This document shows, one piece after another, positions 12,737-62,271 of a stretch of DNA of 64,000 nt. Origin of the DNA: Hepsetus odoe (lineage: Eukaryota > Chordata > Actinopteri > Characiformes > Hepsetidae); NCBI GenBank assembly GCA_017165825.1, contig CM029386.1, forward strand, positions 14,479,517-14,543,516. The letters are read 5' to 3'. Position 1 is the first letter of the stretch; each line of letters starts with the position of its first letter. Made by a program: the position numbers and the translations under genes. The notes below the pieces were generated by a model, which was not told where the DNA came from, searched no databases, and saw only the letters and a program-made list of their open reading frames with translations.

Positions 12737-13307
12737 CAGAAGAGCAGAAACTTAAAACATTTTAAGAAAAAACACTTTTTACAACATTAAGGTAAAAAAA
12801 AAACAAAAAAAAAACATTTCTTTAGCTTCTCTTTAAGGACAGACCGTGCGCTGCCATGGTCTGGATAAGTGATTAAGAGGAGGAAGGATGGAAGAAAGGC
12901 TGTTTCTAAAATGCTCAGGAAACGCACCGCTGGTCCAAGTTCTTACACACAGTCTCACAATGTGCTCACAAAACCAGGTTGTTGCATAATCGATCATAAT
13001 AAAAAATATTGGCCAATCAAAAAGGAGCTTTTGTGGCTAGCTTAGTTTCCATTTATGGACCTTTTTGGAATTTATGGATGGCCAAACTTTGACAGTATCT
13101 TCACACGTGTGTGATCCTGCAGCACCAAAGCGTGTGTAGTGTTCTCCTCTGAGCTGATGAGGCACTTGCTTACATCTTTTTGACCATTTATGCTGGAACA
13201 TCATATAAAAACACATGGTGTCGAGTAAAAATGTGCTGATGAGTTTTTGTCCGTGTGTGAATATTGTGTTCTTTAGAGCCACGTTTCTCTTTGTCAGTCA
13301 CATGACG

Positions 13308-13312
<5 letters not shown>

Positions 13313-13336
<24 letters not shown>
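13313..13336. repeat. (CA)n microsatellite
   Basis: About 12 CA units. Confidence 0.85.
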
Positions 13337-13340
<4 letters not shown>

Positions 13341-13567
13341 CATGAGTCACTTCTGAACTCCAGGCAAATTTCCTGTCAAGCCCAATGGCTCTTTTGGATG
13401 GGATGCCTAAGTGAAGGGTAAATAATGTGAGGGAGGAGTTTCCTGTGTGTGGCGTAAGCCCTTGTGCTGTGGTTCCCATGTGAGAACGCGAAGTCAAGCT
13501 TCTTATCTATGAACAATAAATCAAATGCTTTATGAAGTGTTTATATTCATGTATCCTTTTCATAATA

Positions 13568-14155
13568 CAATGGTACCTTGCCTTACGAGTGTCCCAACTA
13601 ACCAGTTTTTCGAGATACGAGCCGAGAACAACATCCAATTTCGCTCGTTCACGTTAAGCGGTTCGCTCGCAGTGGAAGCGTCAGTGTTGAGCTCGCATTT
13701 GTGCTGCAGTTATTTTGCAAATCTTTGTTTTTCCGAGCGTGAAGGACAGCGCCGAGAAGAAGAAGCGGATGATGTGCATTGAATTAAAGAAAGAAATGAT
13801 CGAAAAACATGACCAAGGTGTGCGTGTAGTCGACTTGGTGAAGCAGTACGAGCACAGCACTTCTACAATCTGCACCTGAAACAGACACACTGTACAGGTT
13901 TTATTGAAAACCCCGACCTGAGAGTGAGGAAAGCCTGGAGAAACGGGCAGAAATCAGCGAATAAGATTCAGTTATTCAGCCTTTCTCCTCCACCTTCGTC
14001 AGCATCAAGTCGTCAGATCTCCAAGGCGAATGCTGCACATTATACTTAATTAAACCAGTTTATTGCAGTACATTCTGTTGTATTGTGTTTTTCTACAATA
14101 TTCGTTATTTATAAGCACAATTTTCTTATTTAAAAACATGTAACAAAAAAACTGC

Positions 14156-14197
<42 letters not shown>

Positions 14198-14318
14198 TCC
14201 AGAATGGATTAAAGGCATTTCAGCTCATTTCAACAGGGAAACTGATTTGACATATGAGTAATTTGAGTTACGAGCTCCGTCATGGAACGAATTAAACTCT
14301 TATGTCAAGGCACCACTG
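13568..14318 (+). mobile_element. Tigger/pogo-like DNA transposon remnant with part of the transposase DNA-binding domain
   Basis: 751 bp with imperfect inverted termini: left caatggtaccttgccttacg; right, on the minus strand, cagtggtgccttgacataag. It is flanked by TA on both sides (13566-13567, 14319-14320). Inside, a plus-strand frame ending at the tga after 13876 reads ELKKEMIEKHDQGVRVVDLV and then KQYEHSTSTICT, resembling the CENP-B/pogo-type helix-turn-helix start of Tigger transposases. The catalytic region is deleted, and a run of about 35 T lies at 14158-14192. Non-functional relic. Confidence 0.7.
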
Positions 14319-14725
14319 TATATGGAAGGGAAACTGCCTCCCTTTAAAATAGTACCACTTTCTTCAGTGCACAGATTATAGGCGTACTCCTAGAGTAAGA
14401 TGATAAATATAAAACATTATTATGAGCTATGTTTTTATGTATATTTCAACCGGACATGGGATATTCAGGAGAGCTTTTAAGGGTAAAGTGCCCAATAGGT
14501 GATATATTTCCCTATAAGGCTGCTTTACTGCACTGATGGAAACATCACAATCCATCATATTCCCATGATTCCAGAGCCATAAAACAGTCAGGGCAGGTAA
14601 GAAACGCATCTTCTCTTGTGTCTGGTTGGAGAAATATTGATGGAAAGTGATCGCGATAGAGAGAGTCTATATTCTAATCTAGGCGGAAATATTTCCGCCC
14701 ATAAATAAACAAAACATAAAATACT

Positions 14726-14954
14726 GGGGCAGCACGATTAGGAACAAGGTCCCAGGATTGGAAGTTCATGGGTTCGAATCCCAGACAAGTAGGTTGCCCT
14801 GAGGTACCCTGAGCAAGGTACCGTCCCTATTGCTGCTCCCCGGACACTTTGAATAGCCCCCCCCCTGCTGCACATTTGCATGGGGGGGGGAAAGCAGAGG
14901 TTGAATTTCATTGTTTCTGCTGAGTTTCACAAAGACAAATAGTCACTTTCACTT
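14726..14954 (+). mobile_element. tRNA-derived SINE, family A
   Basis: Plus-strand copy: ggggcagcacgattagg head, ggttcgaatcccagac B-box, body ggttgccctgaggtaccctg, tail aatagtcactttcactt. It contains C8 and G9 homopolymers. Confidence 0.8.
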
Positions 14955-16598
14955 AAATCAAACTGGGAAAATTCATTTCTGAGGAAAAACACGGGAAGGC
15001 TTCTTTAAGGAGATGGAATAAAGGTTGCGTAACCCGCCTTCAAATCTGTTTGGAAGACAAGCAAATGGGAATTGAAATAGTCTTTTGAAGTGATAATATA
15101 GCCTACATTTCCCAGCTTACGTAAGCGTTAAAGAAGCTTGGTCTGATGTAATCTGCGGGAGGGGAGGGGGCGCAGGAACCACTCGCTTTTCACTCGCTCA
15201 CTTTACCGTGGAACGAGACTGGAGATTGATTAGAGATGGTAAATGTAGGTGGAGTGGAAACGTTTCTCTTACGCTGGACCAAACCTTTCTGCTTACTGCA
15301 GCGTCAGGCTAATGTTGCTCTTAATGATGCTGCTGTAGAAAGGCTGCTACAGACTGTAGCCTCTTGCAGGGGTGAGGATGTGATCCTTTCCCAGCAGCAT
15401 CTGTAGTGTTCATGGCCATGATTTTCAATTGGGGTACCTTGATTTCCACACCTTCCAAAAGTCTGTAGACATGTACCAATAGAGCTTCTCAGTGAAGACA
15501 TTCATAGGGTGTTTGTTTCCAGTTTACTCCAGTAACAGCCTCCGCTCCTCTGGGAAGGCTTTTCACTAGATGTTGAACATTTTCACTGGGACATCTGCTG
15601 TGAGTGTTTGATTGCATTCAGCAACAAAAGCGTCAGTGAGGTCAGATACTGATGATGCAGAAGCACCACTTCTGCTCATCCCAAAGGTTTTGGATGGGGC
15701 TTCTTCAGAAAGCTGTCTCAACTCCGTACTTGGTAGATTTAAACTCCTCCGGTCGAAGGTTAATATTAGTTATGGTGCTGTTTGCCCCGAGCATCTCAAT
15801 TGATTGTGCTGTTCAGTGGATATATTGCAAGCTGTGGAACAGAAAAACACAGAGAATCTGGATCAGCAAAAAGCGTACCTTTAAATAGACACATTTAATA
15901 GTTAGAAGAAGGGGTTATTTTTGGAGTGACAGAGCAACTCCTTCCAATCTGTTGAGGAAAAAAAAATAAATAAAACCGTTTGAAAGTAAAATACGAAGCA
16001 TCTGTTCAAATGGGTGTGAGACCAGACAGGGTCTTTGGAGAACGATTGGGCAGGTGCTGCCGGTGATTAGTTGGATCAGGGTATCGGGTGTCTCCATAAA
16101 TTAGAGCCGCTGAAGAGGAAAAGTGATGACCATCCCCTTATGGAGTGTTTAATAAGGGAGTGTGTGGATATGTGAGAGACTGCGTGTTCAGCCAGGTGTA
16201 GTACTATGCCAGTGCACTGTGAAATGAGCTGTTTGAATGCAGCAGGATGCAGTTTCAATATCATTAATTAAACACTTCTAGAAATTACGTGTGTTATGTA
16301 AGTGGTTTTATGGCGAATAGGTAACTGGATAAGTTGCACTTTTGCAGGCTCACAGCTTTGGCAACTATTTTTATCTATAAGTAGAATCAGAAGCAGAATC
16401 AATCTGTCTGTCTAACCTTTTGCATGTCTGTAGTCTCTCCGTCTCTGTCTATTTATTGAAGAATGTAAGAATTTATGACTAAATATATAGTTGCTAGACA
16501 GCTTCCTGGCTGCTGAGTTGTTTTTGCAGGTAGCTTTATATCTAGATGTCTAACCTGGTAACTTCATTCCTTCTACAAACAGGATGGTGAGAATGACT

Positions 16599-16620
16599 CT
16601 CTCTCTCTCTCTCTCTCTCT
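16599..16620. repeat. (CT)n tract serving as the polypyrimidine tract of exon 2
   Basis: A run of CT units ends directly at the gcag acceptor of exon 2. Confidence 0.85.
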
Positions 16621-16624
16621 GCAG

Positions 16625-53733
<37,109 letters not shown>

Positions 53734-56262
53734 AAGTAGTCTAGTCTGGAATAGTTTGCTAGTCTGGATGGATTAAAAGTCTAGACAAGTTCTTTGTTGT
53801 CACAGGGATGCCACTTAGACAGGCATATGTGAACGTAGATCTGATCCTGAACTGACTCCTATGAAATCATGGGGCGTTACAGTACACACTTGAAGTGCAC
53901 ACTCCAAGGCAGCATGGAGTAACAGGGCTTCTGTTCCTCTGTGCTTTGGAGTGATGCCAGATTGGCAGCTCCAGATAGGAAAGTTCAAAGTGCTGTGCTA
54001 AGGGGGGCCTAGGGAACCTTTAACCTGGATTCACCTCTGTATGGTGTGTGTGTGTGTGTGTGTGTGATTTAGTTGTGTGTTTGTATGTGTTGCCCTCAAC
54101 TGTCCCTTCTCTCATCCCAATACAAAATACTTGAAAGTAATACACACTGGCCCTGAGCAGCTAGCAGTTTCCCCTTTCAATGTCAAAAATATTTAGCCCT
54201 TAGTGCACACAGTACACTCTGAATGTGGATAAATGTATGACATTTCAAAATGGCCTTGCATGCTCTGAAAACTCATCCTCATTTTTCTCTTTGTTTTCTC
54301 CTCCTTTTTTCTCTCTTTCTTTCTTTTTTGTTTTCTTTTAATGTAGAACAAACTGGTGTTGCCTTTGTGCAAATCTGTTCTTGAGGAACACCCCATAAGG
54401 CGTTGTTGTGTTTCACTGTAAGTGCTGGAATGATTGGCTGAGCTCTAGTATAGTGAAGAGGCAAGTGAGTAGTGTGAGTGTGTGTTTGTGTGTGTCTGAT
54501 GTCCTGGACACAAGACACAAGAAGCCAGCTGCAACTGGACGGTCGCACCATTTTCTTTCTAAAATGCAGCAACAAGTAGAATAGTTTAGCTCCTACAATG
54601 ATACCACTTCAGTCCTTGCTAAACAAGTCTAGAACAGCATTTCCCAACTCTCCTGGGCGGAGTTTAGGAAATGTTGGTCTGGAACTGTGTGGTTCCATGT
54701 TGCTCATTGTTAAGCGTAGCTGCGGGTTTAGAAGATGTCAACCCCTTCCCCTACAAACGAGCTATTTATTTGAGCTTTTCATTACACAAACAAGAAGTGT
54801 GCAGCTTCTTTAGCCAGTTTGGCTTCTAGAGCTAAAAGTTCATTTTATATTGCCTTAATGTCTCTCATGATTCATACTGTAGTTTGGACACCAAAGGCTG
54901 TAAAATAAGTGAACAACGGAGTAAACTAGTGTCATTTCTGCCTTATACACTGCGCAAGGAAGTAGGGAAAGGGGGTAGGCGTTCGAAAAATCCCACCACA
55001 CTGCCTTAAGTTCACATTTTGCACCAGCGGAGCTCAAGAGGCCTAGCATTGTTGGAAATGACCTTTTAAGGCTGATCTGATATCAGTTTTTTTTTTTTTC
55101 TCGATAATACAACAGTAATGGTTTGGATGAGCATGGATCAGCCTAAAAAGGTGTTTCTTCTTGGAGGGATGGATACGCATCTCAAGATGCCTGCTGCTGA
55201 TAGCGTAGCAACCCAAGACTCCTGATTATTTGTTTGATTGTTTTAGCCTCAGTTTTGCCTGCTTAGTAGCTACTACTTAGTACATATTAGTCTAAACATA
55301 TCGTACACAGCTGTGTTGAACTTTTCATGATATAGGCTTCTGCTTCTGTGTTCAGTAGATGTTGGAGCCTTATGTCACTAAACGAGCTTCTTACTACCAT
55401 TGACTACCTGATCATCACTGAAAGTCATCCAACAGTCCAGTTCTCTTTTAAACATGCCGCTTAGCTGATTTTCTCTACAAAAAAAAAAAAAAAAAAAAAG
55501 GTCAAATCTCAGATGGCCATTGTTCACTATGCAGCACTTCCCTTTAACGATATAACTCCCTACCAAAGTAGGACATGTCATAGCGAGCAGAAGTGCCATT
55601 TAAGTTCCACCTTTACAGATATTGTTCTTGCATCTGGTGTCGGGCCTCTGAAATATGAAAGTATCTAATTTTCATTAAGTGAAAATTAAGTATTCTTCTA
55701 GATGGTGATTATGGATAACTCTGGTTTATTTTGGTTTAGTTTAGAGCAGTTGATCTGGATTCAAATTGCTAAACGGATCTGAATCTGAATTGGAATATCC
55801 AGTGTGAACGCAAATTCAGATTCCAGTTCAAAATGCCAGATGCTTGAAAATGACTACATTTCTTATCTTATTCATTTCACCAGTTTGTGGCTTTGCATCT
55901 TAGTTTCCTTTCATTTCACATTCCATTTCCCTGTCCTCTTTTGTCTTTTTGTCCTTGCTCGCATCCTCAGACGTCATGGATTTATCTGCTGTTCTTCTGG
56001 TTTCATTTAGTCCTTTAATGTCTGTCTTATCACATGGCCAAGCACTCATCTCACAACCATCATCCACGTCCGAGTCAAAGAGAGGGAGGGGGAGGGGATT
56101 ATTGAGATTAAGAGCAGTAATTGATAGCAAAGAAGACCAATGTTGAGTGTTATTTACTGTATTGTTATAATTCTTTTTTTATGTCTTAGCTGCTTGTGAG
56201 TAGGTGCCTTTTGGTGCTTCCTAAGAAGTGCTCGAGTTTATGTAAAACCATTTACATGTTAA

Positions 56263-56268
56263 AATAAA
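56263..56268 (+). terminator. Possible proximal AATAAA poly(A) signal
   Basis: AATAAA inside the presumed 3' UTR (aaaataaaag context). The downstream GT-rich element is weak, so use of this site is uncertain. If used it would shorten the UTR by about 2.1 kb. Confidence 0.35.
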
Positions 56269-58409
56269 AGAAGTTGACGAGGCATATATATTTTTCTCCA
56301 GATCTGTTAGAATATGAGGAATGTCCAACATTACATTTCAGTCTTAAATGTGACATTCAGTTATGGAAGGGAGATGCAAGGTTGTTTCTTGGTAAAGATA
56401 TACATTTATTAATGAGAGTTTATGTCTCACACTCAAAAGCAAGAATGTTCTATTTCATACATACAGAAATTTACAAATATAAATATATATATATATATCT
56501 CAATGTGTGCGTCCATGATGAGGTTTACAATTATCCAATGATTGAATGAGTGAGTGAATGAATGAACATATGAATGAACGAGTGGCTTTGCTTCTGGTCC
56601 AAAGGTATATTGCTCTATGTCTGAATGTATTCACTGTCAATCAACGCTCAAAAACACATTTTCTGAGTCATCAGAGTTCTCTGAGGATTTGGATGTTCTG
56701 TGTTGCGGTGGTAACAGTGTGGCCACTGTGCTAAATAAACCTCTTTTGCGTGGTTTGTCAGATGTTCTTATTGTAATCCACTTTCTCTTCACACACTGTT
56801 CTGTTTTGACTTGTCATCAAATGCTGAAACATGTCCAAAATTAGGTGTTCAGTATATCAGGCCTACTGTATCGGAATCTGAAAAGCTCTTTAAAACGTCT
56901 GAACCCAGGCGAGAGCACATTAATGTGTACTCTGTAAGTTGATTTATAGCCTACACCCATTTTTCAGTGTTTATATTTGGTTACCGTTCTAAAATTGACT
57001 TGATTGGGGTTTTTTTTGGTTTGTTTTTTTTTTTTTTTTTTTTTATACCTGTAATGTAATATAATGACGCTGGGTTGTGGGAACCTAGAACCACTGTGGC
57101 AATGGAGGATACGTGGAGCTTGTTTATTTCTTTGTTTATTCTGTCAGTGTTACCAAGAAATTTTTTTTTTTCTGTGATTCTGAATGTTAAAAAAGGAGCA
57201 GTTTCACTCCGATATTGCTAACGTTGCTATGAACAAAAGAGAATGGCGACGAGTCAGCAGTAGACATCATGCTATTTTGTAGCTTTGGGCTTCAAATCAT
57301 AGTTAGTAACGTCAGCATGTTTCGAGGTGTTCCTTTGGAAAATCCCAGCCACTTTTTATTGCTCGATGTGAAAGTGATGTGACGGGGTAAATAATGAACA
57401 ATAACAGAAATGCTGGAGCGTCGCTTCAGGGAGGGCCTACAGGAACAACGGCTTCTTCGTCTTATGATGAGCAAGAAACCTGAGCTGATAAACCACTCTA
57501 TTGCATCAGAGCTGTCATTATTATTATTATTATCATTATTATTATTATTATATTTGTTTTTTGTTTGTTTGTTTGTTTTTTTTTGTTTTTTTTAATTTAA
57601 TTACTTTTTTTATTTATTTTTTTTGGGGTATGCCAAGAATCAGTCCCTGGACATTGGATTTTCCTGAATGTAGTCTAGCATGCTCGAGCACTGGCTTACA
57701 CTGGATGCGATCTTCAGATATCTTGGTATTTTCTATATCTTGTCGGTGGAAAATTTGCTACTTTTTATATTTAGAACTTCAATTAGTATCAATTTAGAAT
57801 GTTGCTTTCAGTTTTATACCACTCACAGTTGGAGACCTGGCAGACACCTGCAACATAGCAATTAAAGGAAGAGGCTGAAAAAATGGCTTTAACCTTCTTC
57901 TCTTTCTTTGAATTGACTTTCAACTTGTTCAACTTTTACGATCTTGATTCGAAATGTGGACGTGCACTGTTTCTCCCAGGATGTCTGTGACGCTTGCACA
58001 CAGTGAGAATTGGACGATGTTCATTTGCTGCTGTTCTGAAAGTGCGACCAAATACTACACTGTCCTACATGTCAAATTTTTCATTTAAGGCTTTACTGAC
58101 TCTAGTGGGGCTACATCAATGCCAGCCTATTCTGATTAACCGAATGTCTTTTTGCTTTTTCTTTCTTTCCTTTTTAATTCATCAGCACAACGTGTGATGT
58201 CGCTCTTAACAACAAAAAAAAAACAAAAAAAAACAACTGTATATTTAAATGAACACTGTACAGCATATATGTAGTAATATGAATCAATGTACAGTTTGGG
58301 GTCTTTTTTTGTACACAGTTTTTAACAGATTGGTATCTGTAGATATATGTGGATTTTTGCCAGCTTTTCTGTAGCTATTAACAGAAAACAATACTGTATA
58401 TTTGCTTGT

Positions 58410-58415
58410 AATAAA
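58410..58415 (+). terminator. Canonical AATAAA poly(A) signal of atp11a
   Basis: AATAAA followed within about 20-45 nt by a GT-rich stretch (ggttgtcttgtttgttg, 58434-58450). This is the expected layout of a vertebrate cleavage site near 58430. The sequence just upstream is AT-rich with TGTA motifs. Confidence 0.8.
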
Positions 58416-60227
58416 CAGATAAAATACATCCTGGGTTGTCTTGTTTGTTGAGGGAGCTGTTTATTAATTTATATAAATAAATAAATATATATATATATAT
58501 ATATATAGTAATGTATGGATGTCTAAACGTCCTCCAAATGCATGTTAGATGCAGGTGGGAGCTTAACTCTGCAGAAAAGCAGATCTCCAGGTGAACTCTG
58601 GTCTGGTTTATAATCCCGATCTGTGGATGGACCAGCCTTGCTGAAGAGAGAAGAAGAAGGAAGAGAAAGTTCACAGTTGTTCTGAACTGACAGGGATCTT
58701 TGAGTAGCCATAGTGATGATCAGAAAAGCATCTCTACATTGACAAGGACCGAAATACAAATATATATTTTTTAATGGCTTTGCTGATTATCCCTCAGATG
58801 CAGATTGTAAGAGTAGTTTGCAGCTTGAACCCATAAACGCAGCCTTGGAAATGTTTTCATTTTCTTAGCAGGTACTGGATTCTACAAATCTAGAGATTCC
58901 TAGGCTACAATTTGCTCATTTTCTATTGGCTACTTTCAGCATTATAGTGCCTCATGCAGCCCAGGCTGTCTCAAACTAATAACATGAACCTGATTGTAAT
59001 TCTGTCATACTTTTTACTGTGCAGTGGCCTCCAAATGGCAGCAAAACCAAATGCAAGTCTTTGAAATGTGAACCATCAGAAGATTCCCAGGAAGGCTATG
59101 TGACAGTTATGGGACGTTATCAGTATTATGAATGCTTACCCTGGGAAAATCCATAGAAGTTACATTGGGATGTTCTCGTAGGACATAAATTGTAATTTAT
59201 TGTAATGACCCATAAACAGCAGATGGGGGCAGCAAAGCACTGCTCAGACTATCAAACCAGTTCACTGACCAGACAGGACATTGAAACCATTTGTTTAATA
59301 TTGTATGGGTCTTCCTTGTACAGATCTATCAGGGAGCAGGTGAACGTGAAGAAAAATGATCATTGTGAGCACAAAGAACAGTATATATATATGTATATAT
59401 ATATGTATATGATTTTCCAGATTGTCCAGACAGTGAAGGTCATGCTAATTGAAAGGGATGATACAGCTATTTATAAATATGTCTTTAGAGGTAATCAGTC
59501 CTCCAGAGAGAGTCAAGATATATATGTATATATATGTGTTTGTGTATTACATTTGATTTTGATTTTGCATTATAAAAGATTCATAGGGAGGAATGACCAG
59601 CAGTAGATGACTGCAGTAATATGCAGTGGTCAGTTGGTGGCATGCTTACCATTTGTAATTCAACTCCTCTATAGCACCCTCTACTACGTCTTAACACACC
59701 AAAAAACAGAGCAAACACTTGTACTGTATGGGTGCACATTATTAACCAACAGACTGGTCAAATCTGTGGGCAGTTATTAAAATCTAGTCGCCATAATTTC
59801 ACAGGAATTCTTTTATTCTTTCCAACTTTACCTTTTTGTTGTTATCTCCATTCATGATAGTCTTCATCTGTGTACCACTTTCACCTTTTCCTGAACATGA
59901 TTGTCCGTACAGTGGAGGTTTATTTGCCAGAAGAGTGTGTCACATCAAGTATCTGAAATGAACAAACATGGATGAGTTATGGCTGCAGACCCTCAGTTTT
60001 TACAGAAGTATCAGCTGAACTGTCACAAAAGTCACCGTTTCATCTCAAATCGAGCTAAAACATCAGCTATTTCACTTTTCATTAATCAGAACAGTTGGTT
60101 GTTTGATGAGAACTTCAAGCAACAAGTGTTTTTTCATAGTTACCGTTTCTAGGTTGGACAAGCTTTACAGTCCACCATAGTCAATCAGTGTCCAAACGTA
60201 GCTTTTCTTTAGTTTAACACTATTAGG

Positions 60228-60345
60228 CTCTGGGTTTGCTTCCCGGTCTGGGGCACCGTGAGTCCTTTCTGGTAGAGTGTGGATGTTCTCCATGGGTCTG
60301 CTGGGTTTCCTCTAGATCCAAAGACTTGCATCAGCTTTGATCGGG
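60228..60345 (+). mobile_element. L2-type 3' repeat, 5' part of a split copy
   Basis: gggtttgcttcccggtctgg ... gagtgtggatgttctccatg ... gggtttcctctagatccaaa gacttgcat follows the common fish repeat. The 3' remainder resumes at about 60651. Confidence 0.6.
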
Positions 60346-60564
60346 TTCACAAATTTCTGGGGATGTATTTACTGAGAAAAAAGTGATGCTTGACTTCTAA
60401 TATTTGTTAGAAATGTTAGCCTCTTAAGTTCAGTTCTAAACTTAAGAGGCAAAATTTGGGCTCCAAATATGTCGGAGAAACCTGAGAATCTGGAGCGGGG
60501 GGACTAATGTCAGTGTGATTTTCATTTACTACTCCTTTAAGTGTTCTTTGCCCCTTGCCAACAT

Positions 60565-60650
60565 GAAAGTGAAAGTGACTATTTTTAATCATTGTGAAAC
60601 ACAAAAACTGGTCTGGGAATCAAGTCTACGACCTTATGGTCCTAGAGGCC
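60565..60650 (-). mobile_element. Partial family A SINE between the LINE parts
   Basis: Minus-strand tail gtcactttcactttc at the left, and a short ggcctctagg/attcccagacca head remnant at the right; the body is missing. Confidence 0.6.
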
Positions 60651-60768
60651 TGCGATAGGCTGGCGACCTGTCCAGGGTGTGTCCCCGTCCTTCGCCCTGT
60701 GTGAGCTGAGATGGACTCCAGCACCCCGCCAGACCCTAATTAGGACAAGCAGCTCAGAAAATGACCGA
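60651..60768 (+). mobile_element. L2-type 3' repeat, 3' part of a split copy
   Basis: tgcgataggctggcgacctg, ccagggtgtgtccccgtcct, gatggactccagcaccccgc, aattaggacaagcagctcag then aaaatga: the standard ending of this repeat. Confidence 0.7.
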
Positions 60769-61767
60769 CTGACTAAAAAATGTTTTATAATTTATCGTTA
60801 GATCGAATGGAATTTATTCAAACATTTTATAAACGTGCAAGATTCCTAGGCCTGGATACGTCCATTTAATCAACACAACGAAATAATATACAATACAAAA
60901 GCAGTGGACTGCCTGCTAGTTTGTTGATATTCATTTTTCAGCTTTTCTTGTTGCTGTTGAGGAAACATACTCACTATGTCAGTTTACAGTGGGGAAAGTT
61001 GTAATTAAGCATTTTTTCTTAAATTAAGATTACCGTGAACTGACTAAGGCTGCTAATTAACAACGGCCACTTATTCATACAACTTCCAGAAACTCTGTCT
61101 ACAGCTCTGTAATAATTTAGTAAGCGCTGAAAACGGGTAATGGAGGGTATGTGTATGTGTGTGTATGTGTGTGTGTGTGTGCGTGCATGACCATGTGCAC
61201 CCGAGTGTGTGTTCACTCAGCTGTGAAGTCTCCAAGAGGACTGAAATTGCAGTTATTTGCTGAGATTGTTTATGAGTCATTTAGCTTTTATTCTCTCTTT
61301 GTCTGCCGGACGGCCTCTTTTATTAACGACTTAAAATGAGTCTTAATGGTTCATGAAAACATTGAATGGGCTGTTAGATTGGCACTAGATGTCAATACGT
61401 TGATCTAAGTTTCGGCTGAACTGGATCGGATTGTAAGCAAATTTTGATTCACATATCTTTGTACCAGTATTCACTTTCAGACTAGCCTATACTCAAACCC
61501 GCATCAGTGAAGGGCCACATATTACTGGGCAATAACCAGAAAATAATTGAATAATACATTAGTAATGAATGAACTCGTATGTGCATCACACTTACACACT
61601 GCCATTACATGCAAATGGTCCATATGCAAGACTTTCAGCTGTTTGCTAATATAACCCTAAACATTAAGTGTTAAGAATACATTAACCTTAACTGGTCTTA
61701 AGTGAAGGCAGTATGTCATTAGCTTGGGAAGTCAAAGCCAGCATTCAACACTGTGCAAGTCAAGATT

Positions 61768-61952
61768 CAGCGGTGGCGTAGTGGTTAGAGAGTTGGATAG
61801 CAGATCGGAAGGTTGTGGGTTTGATTCCCAAACCATTCGGTTGCCCTGAGGTGCTCTTGAGCAAGGTACCATCCCCATCACTGCTCCCCAGGCGCTTTCA
61901 ATAGGTGCCCCCTGCTGTGCATGTGTGAGCGTATGGGTCAAATGCAGAGGTT
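61768..61952 (+). mobile_element. Family A SINE, unit 1 of a cluster
   Basis: cagcggtggcgtagtggtta head, gggtttgattcccaaaccat, body gaggtgctcttgagcaaggt, ending at atgcagaggttg where unit 2 begins; the tail is truncated. Confidence 0.82.
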
Positions 61953-61955
61953 GGC

Positions 61956-62202
61956 CAGCGGTGGGCTAGTGGTTAGGGAGTTGGCCCGCATCGGAAGATT
62001 GTGGGTTCGATTCACTCACAAGTAGGTTGCCCTGAGGTACCCCTGAGCAAGGTACCGTCCCTGTCACTGCTCCCCGGGCGCTTTCAATAGCTGCACACTG
62101 CTGCACGGTGTTTGTGTGCATGGGTTAAAAGCAGAGGTCCAATTTCGTTGTGGTTCATGGTGTGCAGTGCTGTGACCTCGCAATGACAAGGGTTGTCACT
62201 TA
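61956..62202 (+). mobile_element. Family A SINE, unit 2 of a cluster, full length
   Basis: cagcggtgggctagtggtta head, gtgggttcgattcactcaca, complete body, tail gacctcgcaatgacaagggt then tgtcactt. Confidence 0.85.
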
Positions 62203-62204
62203 AA

Positions 62205-62271
62205 CTGAGGTAGCCTTGAGCAAGGTACCATCACTGCTCCCCGGGCACTTTTAATAGCTGCCCTCTGCTGC
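62205..62271 (+). mobile_element. Family A SINE, unit 3 of a cluster, body fragment
   Basis: ctgaggtagccttgagcaag, gtaccatcactgctccccgg, cacttttaatagctgccctc: central body only, without head or tail. Confidence 0.75.

Larger units (their letters stand above)
53734..58435 (+). other. atp11a: Presumed 3' UTR of the long atp11a isoform
   Basis: About 4.7 kb between the TGA of exon B and the AATAAA at 58410. It has no convincing splice acceptor or long coding frame. It contains a (TG)n tract near 54046, a run of about 20 A near 55480, a T-rich run near 57030, TAA-type repeats near 57520 and a possible proximal AATAAA at 56263. The extent is inferred from the poly(A) signal, not from transcripts. 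Confidence 0.7.
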
